DNA from: CAZBGL01 sp964491375
Lineage (GTDB): Bacteria; Desulfobacterota; Deferrisomatia; Deferrisomatales; Deferrisomataceae
Length of the DNA stretch: 12,445 bases
Reading direction: 5' to 3'
Assembly (NCBI GenBank): GCA_964491375.1
Contig: CAZBGL010000077.1
Coordinates: forward strand, 1-12,445
Shown: one piece after another, positions 1 through 6,585 of the stretch
Position numbering within the stretch: the first letter of the stretch is position 1
How the letters are laid out: each line of letters begins with the position of its first letter
Notes under the pieces: model-generated
Told to the model about the DNA's origin: nothing
Seen by the model: only the letters and a program-made list of their open reading frames with translations
Databases searched by the model: none
Made by a program: the position numbers and the translations under genes

Positions 1-393
1 GAACAGCCCCATGAACACCGCGGCGGCCAGGTCGGCGTTCGCCCAAGCGGGGCCCAGGTTCTTTACGGCCAGCGTGTATCCGGCCGGACTCATGAGCGGG
101 GAGCTCACCAGCAGACTCATGGCCGGGGCCAGGGGAAGACCGGCCAGGAGGAGGCTCACGGTCAGGGGGAGGATGCCGCACGCGCACAAGGGGCTCACCA
201 CGCCGAGAAGGGTGGCCACCAGCACCGCCCACGCCCCGTACCGGGTCAGCGCCCGGCGGATCTTCAGGTGCCACTTCTTCGTGCGGATCCACGCCTCCAG
301 GGCCACGCCGACCGCGAAGTACGGCCAGATGGCTCCCACCTCGCCGAGCATGTCCCGGAGCACGGCGGACAGTTCCTGGAACGGATGGCTCAT
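1..393 (-). CDS. ArsP/DUF318-family permease, N-terminal part (cut by window edge)
   Basis: The reverse strand is open from an ATG at 393 to the window edge, giving 131 residues of a polytopic membrane protein. Hydrophobic segments lie at about residues 22-36, 53-68, 74-92 and 94-110. The hallmark is the stretch around residues 67-75 (SPLCACGILP), a Cys-x-Cys-Gly pattern following a membrane segment, and then a second SSPLMSP turn near 97-103. This double signature resembles the permease family PF03773, which includes the arsenical exporter ArsP and many uncharacterised transporters. The ribosome-binding site GAGGAA lies 7 nt before the ATG. The gene is divergent from lpxC. The substrate cannot be told from this half; export of organoarsenicals or another metalloid or metal species is a family-based guess. 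The C-terminal half is outside the window. Confidence 0.75.
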   Translation of the reverse strand, partial: MSHPFQELSAVLRDMLGEVGAIWPYFAVGVALEAWIRTKKWHLKIRRALTRYGAWAVLVATLLGVVSPLCACGILPLTVSLLLAGLPLAPAMSLLVSSPLMSPAGYTLAVKNLGPAWANADLAAAVFMGLF

Positions 394-440
394 CGTCGGG
401 TTCCTCGAGGATCGGGAAGGACGGCCGGCAGGGCCCGGGC

Positions 441-459
441 CGGCGGATCGTACCCGCCG
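441..459. repeat. Inverted repeat (6-bp arms) near permease start
   Basis: CGGCGG at 441-446 and CCGCCG at 454-459 flank the 7-nt spacer ATCGTAC. It lies 48 bp upstream of the permease ATG and could be an operator or a 5'-UTR hairpin of that gene. In DNA this GC-rich, a 6-bp perfect repeat can occur by chance, so function is unproven. Confidence 0.3.
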
Positions 460-486
460 CAGGGGCCCCGGTTCAAGTGGCCCGAT

Positions 487-515
487 CGCCACACGCGGCG
501 GGAGGGTGTGTGGCG
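487..515. promoter_or_regulatory. Dyad, candidate enhancer-binding-protein site upstream of sigma-54 promoter
   Basis: CGCCACAC (487-494) and GTGTGGCG (508-515) form a perfect 8-bp inverted repeat with a 13-bp spacer. The centre at 501 is about 100 bp upstream of the -24 element at 602-607. Bacterial enhancer-binding proteins of the NtrC family bind dyads of this general shape roughly 80-200 bp upstream of sigma-54 promoters. The sequence does not identify the activator. The NtrX-like protein encoded at 4474-5829 is the nearest candidate, which is an inference from proximity. Confidence 0.45.
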
Positions 516-601
516 TATTCTCCACGGCCCGAGGGCCGGGCCGGTGCGGAAATGGGACGTTTCTGGCGGTCTTCCGGGGATCCCCCGAGTTGGAAGGCGT
601 C

Positions 602-617
602 TGGCATCATTCTTGCT
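602..617 (+). promoter_or_regulatory. Sigma-54 (RpoN) -24/-12 promoter for lpxC
   Basis: The sequence TGGCAT at 602-607 is followed by TTGCT at 613-617. The invariant GG (603-604) and GC (615-616) are separated by exactly 10 nt, and a pyrimidine precedes the TGG. This matches the consensus YTGGCAC-N5-TTGCW closely. Transcription would start near 627-629. That start leaves a leader of about 50 nt containing the ribosome-binding site GGGGAAGGG (662-670) used by the lpxC ATG at 679. Nothing resembling a strong sigma-70 promoter was seen in the same stretch. It is seen in sequence only; activity is inferred. Confidence 0.65.
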
Positions 618-678
618 GAAGGGGGGAGCCGGTCTCATGTTCCGCATTTCAGAAACGTTCCGGGGAAGGGACCCGATC

Positions 679-1596
679 ATGGTGTTTCAACAGACGCTTC
701 GTGAACCGGTGGTGCTGGAAGGGCCCGGCCTCCACACGGGCCGGCCGATCCGGGTGCGCATCACACCGGCTCCGGCGGACCACGGCGTCCGGTTCGTCCG
801 CGTGGATCTGTCGCCGGCGGTGGAGATCCCGGCCCTCAGCCGGTTCGTGGTGGACACCCAGTTGGCCACGGTGCTCGGGGTGCCAGGGGTGCGCATCTCC
901 ACCGTGGAACACTGCCTGGCCGCGCTCGCCGGAATGGGGGTGACGAATGCGCGGGTGGAGGTGGACGGGCCGGAGTTGCCGATCCTGGACGGGAGCGCCC
1001 TGCCTTACGTGGAAGCGTTCCAGCGCACGGGCCTGCGCCGCCAGAACCGGCGGCGGGAGGTGCTCCGGGTGCGCAAGCCCCTGCGCGTAAGCGACGGCGA
1101 CAAGTACTGCATCCTCCGGCCCGGCCGGGCGTTCCGGATCACCTATACGATCGATTTCGGCGGCCGGTTTCCAGGCCCCCAGCACTTTTTCCTGGACCTG
1201 ACCCCAGAGGCATTCTGCTCGGAGTTGGCCGCGGCGCGCACGTTCGGGTTCCTGGAGGAGGTGGAGTTCCTGCGACGGAACGGCAAGGCCCTCGGGGGGA
1301 GCCTGGACAACGCGATCGTTCTCCACGAGGGCCGGGTGCTCAATCCCGACGGGCTGCGGATGCCCGACGAGCTGGTGCGCCACAAGATCCTGGATGCCGT
1401 GGGGGACCTGGCCCTGGTGGGATGGCCCGTGCAAGGGCACCTCATCGTGCACAAAGGAGGACACGGCCTCCACGATCTGCTGGTGAAGCTGCTCCTCAGC
1501 CGGCCAGATGCGTGGACCCTGGAAGGCGGGGACCTCCGGCCTTCCCCCCGTGCCCTGCCCGCGGCCGCCCCGGCGCTGGCTGCGGCCCACGCCTGA
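679..1596 (+). CDS. lpxC: UDP-3-O-acyl-N-acetylglucosamine deacetylase
   Basis: LpxC is the zinc-dependent cytoplasmic deacetylase that performs the committed step of lipid A synthesis on UDP-3-O-acyl-GlcNAc. The product is 305 residues, the usual length. Zinc ligands are visible as H78 in STVEHCLAAL and as H235 and D239 in RHKILDAVGD. E77 is the expected acid/base residue and H262 (GGHGLHD) the second catalytic His. The conserved ARTFGF loop is at 186-191 and the ILDGSALPYV motif at 102-111. The start at 679 aligns with the family N-terminus (QxTL...EGPGLHTG) and has GGGGAAGGG 8 nt upstream; ATGs at 637 and 268 would add non-homologous sequence. The last 20 residues are Ala/Pro-rich and look non-essential. 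The gene is preceded by a sigma-54 type promoter. Its neighbours suggest an envelope-related locus. Confidence 0.95.
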   Translation: MVFQQTLREPVVLEGPGLHTGRPIRVRITPAPADHGVRFVRVDLSPAVEIPALSRFVVDTQLATVLGVPGVRISTVEHCLAALAGMGVTNARVEVDGPELPILDGSALPYVEAFQRTGLRRQNRRREVLRVRKPLRVSDGDKYCILRPGRAFRITYTIDFGGRFPGPQHFFLDLTPEAFCSELAAARTFGFLEEVEFLRRNGKALGGSLDNAIVLHEGRVLNPDGLRMPDELVRHKILDAVGDLALVGWPVQGHLIVHKGGHGLHDLLVKLLLSRPDAWTLEGGDLRPSPRALPAAAPALAAAHA

Positions 1597-1606
1597 CCCT
1601 CCCCGG

Positions 1607-1636
1607 TTGCGCCTCGTGCTTCCGCTTGCTTAGAAT
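1607..1636 (+). promoter_or_regulatory. Probable sigma-70 type promoter for the DUF4390-ntrY-ntrX operon
   Basis: TTGCGC (1607-1612) and TAGAAT (1631-1636) are separated by 18 bp. The -10 matches the consensus at five of six positions and the -35 at three. It lies in the only A/T-rich patch of the 101-bp gap between lpxC and the next gene, ending 61 bp before that gene's ATG. It would make the three-gene operon independent of the lpxC promoter, although read-through is possible because no terminator is visible after lpxC. Confidence 0.4.
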
Positions 1637-1697
1637 CAGTTATTTCTCGTTCGCGTGAACCGTTCCGGTCCCTTGAGGCCGGCAGGCGGGAGCCCGT

Positions 1698-2276
1698 ATG
1701 GTGCGTCTTTGGCGGACCCCTCCCCGTTGGCTCGTCCTGAGCCTCGTGCTCGCCGTGTGCCCCTCGGTGTGGGCTGCCCGGCCGTACGTGGATGGCGTAT
1801 CCTTGAATCGAGGGCCCCGGGCAGATCTGGTCGTCTCCTTCCACGTGGAACAGACCCTCGTGCCCCAGCTGGTGGAGACCTTGGAGAGCGGCCTGCCCGT
1901 CCGGTTCACCTTCTGGATCCGGGTGGACCATCCCAGGCCGTGGGCCAGGGACTACGTGCTGGCCGATCTTCGCTTCGAGCGGGTCCTTGAGAAGGAAAAC
2001 CTGGAGGACCGGTACCGCATCACGTTCGAGGACGGCCGCACCGTGCGCACCGAGACCGATCTCTCCAAGGCGGTCCGGCTCATGGGCCGGGTGGAGGGGG
2101 TGAGCCTCCTACCCCTGGCCGCCCTCGCGGGACCCCGCCCGATCTTCCTGAGGATCAAGGTGAGGGTGCAGGAGTTCAAGCTTCCGTTCCGGCTGCACCG
2201 CCTGCTGCCGTTCGTGTCGTTCTGGGACGTGGAGACCGACTGGTACGTTCTGGAGATCCCCCGGGTCCTTCCATGA
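1698..2276 (+). CDS. Secreted/periplasmic DUF4390 protein
   Basis: This 192-residue protein begins with a signal peptide: basic MVRLWR, a hydrophobic stretch at about 11-24, and a likely cleavage after VWA (24-26). The mature part looks all-beta. It ends in a region with the features of DUF4390 proteins: a LPL...A segment near 137-145, then LRIKVRVQEFKLPF, and a terminal WDVETDWYVLEIP. The family has no assigned biochemical function. It is typically found next to NtrY-like kinases. Here its stop overlaps the kinase start (ATGA at 2273-2276), indicating translational coupling. A role as a periplasmic partner or ligand-sensing accessory of the kinase is an inference from this coupling. GGAG lies 7 nt before the ATG. 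Confidence 0.8.
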   Translation: MVRLWRTPPRWLVLSLVLAVCPSVWAARPYVDGVSLNRGPRADLVVSFHVEQTLVPQLVETLESGLPVRFTFWIRVDHPRPWARDYVLADLRFERVLEKENLEDRYRITFEDGRTVRTETDLSKAVRLMGRVEGVSLLPLAALAGPRPIFLRIKVRVQEFKLPFRLHRLLPFVSFWDVETDWYVLEIPRVLP

Positions 2277-4477
2277 GTGTCCTGCGCTCCGTACGCAGCC
2301 GCCCGCGGGTCCTGGCCCTCCTGGTCGTGTTGCTGGGGGCCTGGGCCGCAACGGCGGCCTTGCTCTGGCGTTCCCTGGGACCGCCGGCGGAGTCCGGCCC
2401 CGAGACCGTGGGCTTCCTGGTCCTGATCAACCTTCACATCCTGCTGCTCCTGCTCCTGCTCTTCCTGTGCCTGCGCAACCTGGCGAAGCTGGCCTTCGAG
2501 CGCAGGCGTGGGGTCGTGGGGGCCAGGCTCCGCACCCGGCTGGTTCTGGCGTTCCTGTCCACCACGGTGATCCCCACGGCGCTGCTGTTCCTGGCGAGCG
2601 CGGGATTCCTCACCCGCAGCATCGACAGTTGGTTCAGCGAGCGGGTGGAGAGGGCGTTGCGGCAGTCCCTGGAGGTCGCCCGGGCCTACTACCGCGCCGA
2701 GGAAGAGAGGGCCTTGCGGGCGGCCCGCCGGGTGGCCCAGGCCCTGGCGGCCGCCGGCCCGGAGAGCGCGGCCGCCCGGGAGTGGCTCCCCCGGTGGATC
2801 GAAGACCAGGGCCTGGCCGGGGCCTACTTCGTCCGGCCCGACGGCACGGTCGGCCTGGCCGCCCTGCCGCAGTCCGGCCGCGGACCGGGTCCTTCGGGCG
2901 AGGACCTGGCCGTTGGGGCGGCCCTTGAGGGCCGGGAGGGATCCCGGATCGTGCGCGGGCCCGGGGGTGACGTGGTGCGGGGCGCGGTGCCCCTGTTCGC
3001 GCCGGGGTCCCGCAAGGTGCTGGGCGCGGTCGTGGTGGACGTGGCGCTTCCGGGCCGCACCCTGGAGCGAATGGAGGAGATCACGGCCGGGTTCGAGGAG
3101 TACCGCCAGCTCCAGGTGCTCCGCAACCCGGTGAAGGCGAGCTACATCTTGCCGCTTCTGCTCGTGGCCCTGCTCGTGGTGTTCGCCGCGATCTGGTTCG
3201 GATTCTACCTGGCCCGGGGGATCACGGGGCCCATCCAGCAGCTCGTCGAGGCCACCCAGCGGGTGGCAGGGGGCGACCTGGACTTCGAGCTGTCCGTGCC
3301 CGGGCGGGACGAGGTGGGGATGCTCGTGGCCTCGTTCAACCGGATGACCCGCGATCTGCGTGCGAGCAAGGCCCAGGTGGAGCAGGCCCAGAGGATCCTG
3401 GAGCGCACGAACGCCGAACTCGAGCAGCGGCGCCGGTACATGGAGATCGTGCTGAACCGGGTCACCGCGGGGGTTCTGAGCACCGACCCGGCGGGCCGCA
3501 TCACCACGGTGAATCCGGCCGCTTGCGAGCTGCTGGGGATCGAGGGAGAGGCCCTGGGTAAGCCCCTCCGCCAGGTGCTTCCCCCTTCGGCGGCCGAGGT
3601 GGTCGAGGACCTGGTGGGGGACCTGGGCCGGGCGCGGCACGACACGGTCCAGCGCCAGGTGGTGCTGGATCCCGGGGACCGGCCCCGAACCGTGATGGTC
3701 CACCTCACCCGACTCCGGGACGAGGAAAACCAGGTGCTGGGACTGGTGGCCGTGCTGGACGACCTGACCGACCTCGTGCAGGCCCAGCGCGCCCGGGCCT
3801 GGCAGGAAGTGGCCCGCAGGATGGCTCACGAGATCAAGAATCCCCTCACGCCCATCCAGTTGTCGGCCCAGCGCCTGCGCCGCCGGTACGCCTGGCTCCT
3901 GGAGCGGGAGGACGGGGCCGTGCTCGACGACGCCACCCGCACGATCGTGGCCCAGGTGGAGGGGCTCAAGCGTCTGGTGAACGCCTTCACCCGCTTCGCA
4001 AGGATGCCCGAGTCCCGGCCCGCCCCCGACGACCTGAACCGGATCGTGGGGGAGGTGGTGGCCCTGTACCGGCCGGCCCACCCGGAGATCCGGTTCCAGG
4101 TGGACCTGGACCCGGCACTTCCGGCCGTGTACGTGGACGCCGAGCAGATCCGGCGGGTCTGCGTCAACCTTCTGGACAACGCGGTGGCCGCGGTGGAAGG
4201 GGTGGAGGAACCCGCCGTGGTGGTGCGCACCGCGTTCGACCCTGCGCGGGGGACGGTCACCCTGGAGGTCACCGACAACGGGCCCGGGCTCAGCCCCGAG
4301 GCCCGGAGCCGCCTGTTCGAGCCGTACTTTTCCACCAAGGAGGGGGGAACCGGTTTGGGGTTGGCCATCGTGAAAAGCGTGGTGGCCGAGCACAAGGGAA
4401 CCGTGCGGGCGGAGGACCACCGGCCCCGGGGTACACGGTTCCTCGTGGAGATACCCGTAGATGGGGGTAGGCCATGA
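2273..4477 (+). CDS. ntrY: NtrY-like transmembrane sensor histidine kinase
   Basis: The protein has 734 residues and full NtrY architecture. Membrane segments lie at about 12-32, 48-71, 90-112 and 292-314, leaving an extracytoplasmic sensor region of about 180 residues between the third and fourth. HAMP follows at about 314-368, then a short coiled coil and a PAS domain at 390-495. The kinase core begins with the NtrY-typical WQEVARRMAHEIKNPLTPIQ, with the phospho-accepting histidine at H519. The ATP-binding domain shows the N box (NLLDN, 632-636), G1 (DNGPGL, D668) and G2 (GGTGLGLA, 691-698). All catalytic motifs are intact. It should autophosphorylate and pass phosphate to the response regulator encoded next, whose ATG overlaps its stop (4474-4477). 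The signal sensed is unknown. The symbol reflects family membership, not a proven nitrogen role. Confidence 0.9.
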   Translation: MSVLRSVRSRPRVLALLVVLLGAWAATAALLWRSLGPPAESGPETVGFLVLINLHILLLLLLLFLCLRNLAKLAFERRRGVVGARLRTRLVLAFLSTTVIPTALLFLASAGFLTRSIDSWFSERVERALRQSLEVARAYYRAEEERALRAARRVAQALAAAGPESAAAREWLPRWIEDQGLAGAYFVRPDGTVGLAALPQSGRGPGPSGEDLAVGAALEGREGSRIVRGPGGDVVRGAVPLFAPGSRKVLGAVVVDVALPGRTLERMEEITAGFEEYRQLQVLRNPVKASYILPLLLVALLVVFAAIWFGFYLARGITGPIQQLVEATQRVAGGDLDFELSVPGRDEVGMLVASFNRMTRDLRASKAQVEQAQRILERTNAELEQRRRYMEIVLNRVTAGVLSTDPAGRITTVNPAACELLGIEGEALGKPLRQVLPPSAAEVVEDLVGDLGRARHDTVQRQVVLDPGDRPRTVMVHLTRLRDEENQVLGLVAVLDDLTDLVQAQRARAWQEVARRMAHEIKNPLTPIQLSAQRLRRRYAWLLEREDGAVLDDATRTIVAQVEGLKRLVNAFTRFARMPESRPAPDDLNRIVGEVVALYRPAHPEIRFQVDLDPALPAVYVDAEQIRRVCVNLLDNAVAAVEGVEEPAVVVRTAFDPARGTVTLEVTDNGPGLSPEARSRLFEPYFSTKEGGTGLGLAIVKSVVAEHKGTVRAEDHRPRGTRFLVEIPVDGGRP

Positions 4478-5829
4478 GCTGCCGGATACTGGTGGTGGAC
4501 GACGAGGAGAGCATCCTCCACAGCCTGGAGGGAGTGCTCCGGGACGAGGGGTTCGAGGTGGCGCTCGCGCGCAGCGGCGAAGAGGCCCTCCAGGCGGCCG
4601 AACGGGAGGATCCCGACGTGGTGCTCTTGGACGTGTGGCTGCCGGGCATCGACGGGGTGGAGACGCTCCAGAGGCTCCGGGAGCGGTTCCCGGACGTGCC
4701 CGTGCTCATGATGTCGGGCCACGCCACCATCGAGACGGCGGTGCGCGCCACCAAGCTCGGCGCGTACGATTTCATCGAGAAGCCCCTGAACCTGGACCGC
4801 GTGCTCCTCGACATCGACAACGCGTTGAAGGCCCGGCGCCTGGCCGACGAGAACCGCTACTGGAGGGAACGATGGCGCCGCCGGTACGAGATGGTGGGCG
4901 AGACCCGGGCCATGCGGGAACTGCGGGAGCAGATCCGGATCGTGGCACCCACGCGGGCCGCGGTCCTCATCACGGGTGAGAACGGCACGGGCAAGGAACT
5001 CGTGGCGCGGGCCATCCACGAGCAGAGCCGTCGCCGGGACGGTCCGTTCGTGGAGGTGAACTGTGCGGCCATCCCGGAGGACCTGATCGAGAGCGAACTG
5101 TTCGGGCACGAGAAGGGCGCCTTCACCGGGGCCACCGCGCGCCGGCGGGGCAAGTTCGACCTGGCGGACGGGGGCACCCTGTTCCTGGACGAGATCGGGG
5201 ACATGAGCCTCAAGACGCAGGCGAAGATCCTGCGCGTGCTCCAGGAGATGCGCTTCGAGCGCGTCGGGGGAACCCGGAGCCGCGAGGTGGACGTGCGGGT
5301 GATCGCCGCCACGAACAAGGACCTGGAGGAGGAGATCCGGGCCGGGCGGTTTCGGGAAGATCTCTACTACCGGCTCAACGTGGTCCCGATCCACGTGCCT
5401 CCCCTGAGGGAGCGGCCGGAGGACGTGCCGCTCCTGTTCGAGCACTTCGTGCGGCTGTACTGCGCCGAGGAGAAACGCGAGCCCGTGGAGGTGGATCCCG
5501 AGGTGCCGGAGATCCTCAAGAACTATTCGTGGCCCGGCAACGTACGGGAACTCAAGAACGTGGCCGAGCGGATGGTGATCCTGTGCCGGTCGGGCCGGAT
5601 CACCCGGGCCGACATCCCCCCCCGAATCCGGGAGGAGACCGGGGAGGTGCCGGTGCCGGCCGAGGGTCTGACCCTTCGGGAGGCCCGCAGGGCGTTCGAG
5701 CAGCGGTTCATCCTGCGGGAACTGGAGCGGAGCGGGTGGAAGGTCTCCCAGGCGGCCGAGCGGCTGGGGCTGGACCGCTCGAGCCTCTACAAGAAGATGA
5801 AGGAACTGGGCATCGAGGCCCCCGCGTGA
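4474..5829 (+). CDS. ntrX: NtrX/NtrC-family sigma-54-dependent response regulator
   Basis: This 451-residue protein has a receiver domain (about 1-120), an AAA+ domain (about 140-375) and a Fis-type helix-turn-helix (about 408-448). Receiver residues are D10/E11, phospho-acceptor D53, S81 and K103. The AAA+ domain has Walker A GENGTGKE (168-175), the sigma-54 contact loop GAFTGA (215-220) and Walker B LFLDE with D239-E240. An intact GAFTGA means it should be able to remodel sigma-54 RNA polymerase, unlike some alphaproteobacterial NtrX proteins that lack this loop. The C-terminal helix-turn-helix (VSQAAERLGLDRSSLYKKMKEL) binds DNA. It is translationally coupled to the kinase gene. The sigma-54 promoter with upstream dyad before lpxC is a plausible target. 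The assignment to NtrX rather than NtrC rests on its pairing with an NtrY-type kinase. Confidence 0.9.
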   Translation: MSCRILVVDDEESILHSLEGVLRDEGFEVALARSGEEALQAAEREDPDVVLLDVWLPGIDGVETLQRLRERFPDVPVLMMSGHATIETAVRATKLGAYDFIEKPLNLDRVLLDIDNALKARRLADENRYWRERWRRRYEMVGETRAMRELREQIRIVAPTRAAVLITGENGTGKELVARAIHEQSRRRDGPFVEVNCAAIPEDLIESELFGHEKGAFTGATARRRGKFDLADGGTLFLDEIGDMSLKTQAKILRVLQEMRFERVGGTRSREVDVRVIAATNKDLEEEIRAGRFREDLYYRLNVVPIHVPPLRERPEDVPLLFEHFVRLYCAEEKREPVEVDPEVPEILKNYSWPGNVRELKNVAERMVILCRSGRITRADIPPRIREETGEVPVPAEGLTLREARRAFEQRFILRELERSGWKVSQAAERLGLDRSSLYKKMKELGIEAPA

Positions 5830-5831
5830 GC

Positions 5832-6464
5832 TCAGGCGCGCGGAATCCTGGCCACGGGGGTCTCTCCGCCCCGGACCGCCTGGCCCGGCTGCACCAACAG
5901 TTCCACGCGGGCCGGCAGGATGATCTCGGTGCACGAGCCAAAGCGGATCAGTCCAAAACGCTCCCCCTGGCGGAGGCGCTGCCCCGGTTCCGCCCAGCAC
6001 ACGATCCGGCGGGCCAGGGCCCCCGTGACCTGGTGGACCACCACCCGGATGCCTTGGCCCTCGAGGCCCAGGGTGTTGCGCTCGTTCAGATCCGAGGCAT
6101 GGTCCCGGAAGGCGGGAAGCATCCGGCCCCGGCGGTAGGTCTGGAACAGGATCGTGCCCGTGACGGGGGAGCGGTTCACGTGGACGTCGAACAGGCTCAG
6201 GAAGATCGACACCCGCACGGCCGGCCCGCCCACGAAGGGTTCTTCCGCCCGGTCCACCCGAAGGACCTTGCCGTCGGCGGGCGCAACCACCACGGTGGGA
6301 TCCAAGGGAGGGATCCGGTCGGGGTCCCGGAAGAAAAACACCACGAACGCCGCGCCGGCCAGAGCGGCCCACGTCACGGCGGACCACCCCAGGAGCGCCG
6401 TGATCGCGGCCAGGGCGAGCAGTTTCCACACGTAGGGCCAGGCATCGGGCACGATGGGAAGCAT
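5832..6464 (-). CDS. psd: Phosphatidylserine decarboxylase, short (archaeal/bacterial Psd-like) form
   Basis: Psd converts phosphatidylserine to phosphatidylethanolamine at the inner membrane, using a pyruvoyl group made by self-cleavage. The 210-residue length fits the short Psd type. Residues 12-45 contain hydrophobic segments that would anchor it, followed by FFRDPDR. The conserved APADGKV (61-67) with D64, FLSLFDVHVNRSP (88-100) with H95, and the cleavage site RFGS with G176-S177 are all present. S177 would become the pyruvoyl group, giving a beta chain of 176 residues and an alpha chain of 34. The start has GGAGGA 7 nt upstream. The gene converges on ntrX with only 2 bp between stop codons. 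No pssA is visible in the window, although psd and pssA are often adjacent. Confidence 0.92.
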   Translation of the reverse strand: MLPIVPDAWPYVWKLLALAAITALLGWSAVTWAALAGAAFVVFFFRDPDRIPPLDPTVVVAPADGKVLRVDRAEEPFVGGPAVRVSIFLSLFDVHVNRSPVTGTILFQTYRRGRMLPAFRDHASDLNERNTLGLEGQGIRVVVHQVTGALARRIVCWAEPGQRLRQGERFGLIRFGSCTEIILPARVELLVQPGQAVRGGETPVARIPRA

Positions 6465-6496
6465 GCGGTGGTCCTCCGTGGTTCCGGGAAGGGGGC

Positions 6497-6525
6497 CTTA
6501 TAGCAGATTCCGCGGGAGGAGGGAA
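6497..6525 (-). promoter_or_regulatory. Candidate extended -10 promoter for psd
   Basis: On the reverse strand, TGC-TATAAG is read from 6505 to 6497. It is an extended -10 element (TGn plus a five-of-six match to TATAAT). The -35 position, 17 bp upstream (6525-6520), reads TTCCCT and is poor, as is common for extended -10 promoters. It lies 33 bp upstream of the psd ATG and is a rare A/T-rich patch in the 121-bp divergent spacer. Confidence 0.4.
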
Positions 6526-6526
6526 A

Positions 6527-6544
6527 CCCCGGAAGGAACCGGGG
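6527..6544. repeat. Perfect inverted repeat in psd / histidine kinase divergent spacer
   Basis: CCCCGG (6527-6532) and CCGGGG (6539-6544) flank AAGGAA. It is located just upstream of the candidate psd promoter and 41 bp before the kinase start. It could be a shared operator or a leader hairpin. The GC content makes chance occurrence quite possible. Confidence 0.3.
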
Positions 6545-6585
6545 GAGGGTTAAGGCCGCACGGACCGGGGCCGATGGGGAAGAGC

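Larger units (their letters stand above)
394..678. other. Divergent intergenic region between permease and lpxC
   Basis: This spacer of 285 bp contains no convincing gene on either strand. It holds three separately listed signals: an inverted repeat at 441-459, a dyad at 487-515 and a sigma-54 type promoter at 602-617 pointing at lpxC. Two in-frame upstream ATGs could extend lpxC (at 268 and 637), but homology with LpxC begins at 679. The region near 510-660 is locally less GC-rich than the flanking genes, as expected for a promoter region. Confidence 0.6.

Noticed and set aside
268..678. N-terminal extension of LpxC by up to 137 residues
   Set aside because: The added sequence is Arg/Gly/Pro-rich, contains the promoter region, and LpxC homology begins exactly at 679, which has its own ribosome-binding site. 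The ATG at 637 would sit almost at the predicted transcription start.
1952..4420. Very long open frame (822 codons) antisense to the DUF4390 and ntrY genes
   Set aside because: The sense strand encodes clear protein families over the whole stretch. In DNA this GC-rich, antisense frames stay open because stop codons are rare. The antisense translation is His/Gly/Pro/Arg-rich without any recognisable domain.
3826..6429. Long open frame (867 codons) on the reverse strand over ntrY, ntrX and psd
   Set aside because: It is a shadow frame opposite ntrX and out of frame with the real psd, low in complexity and without motifs.
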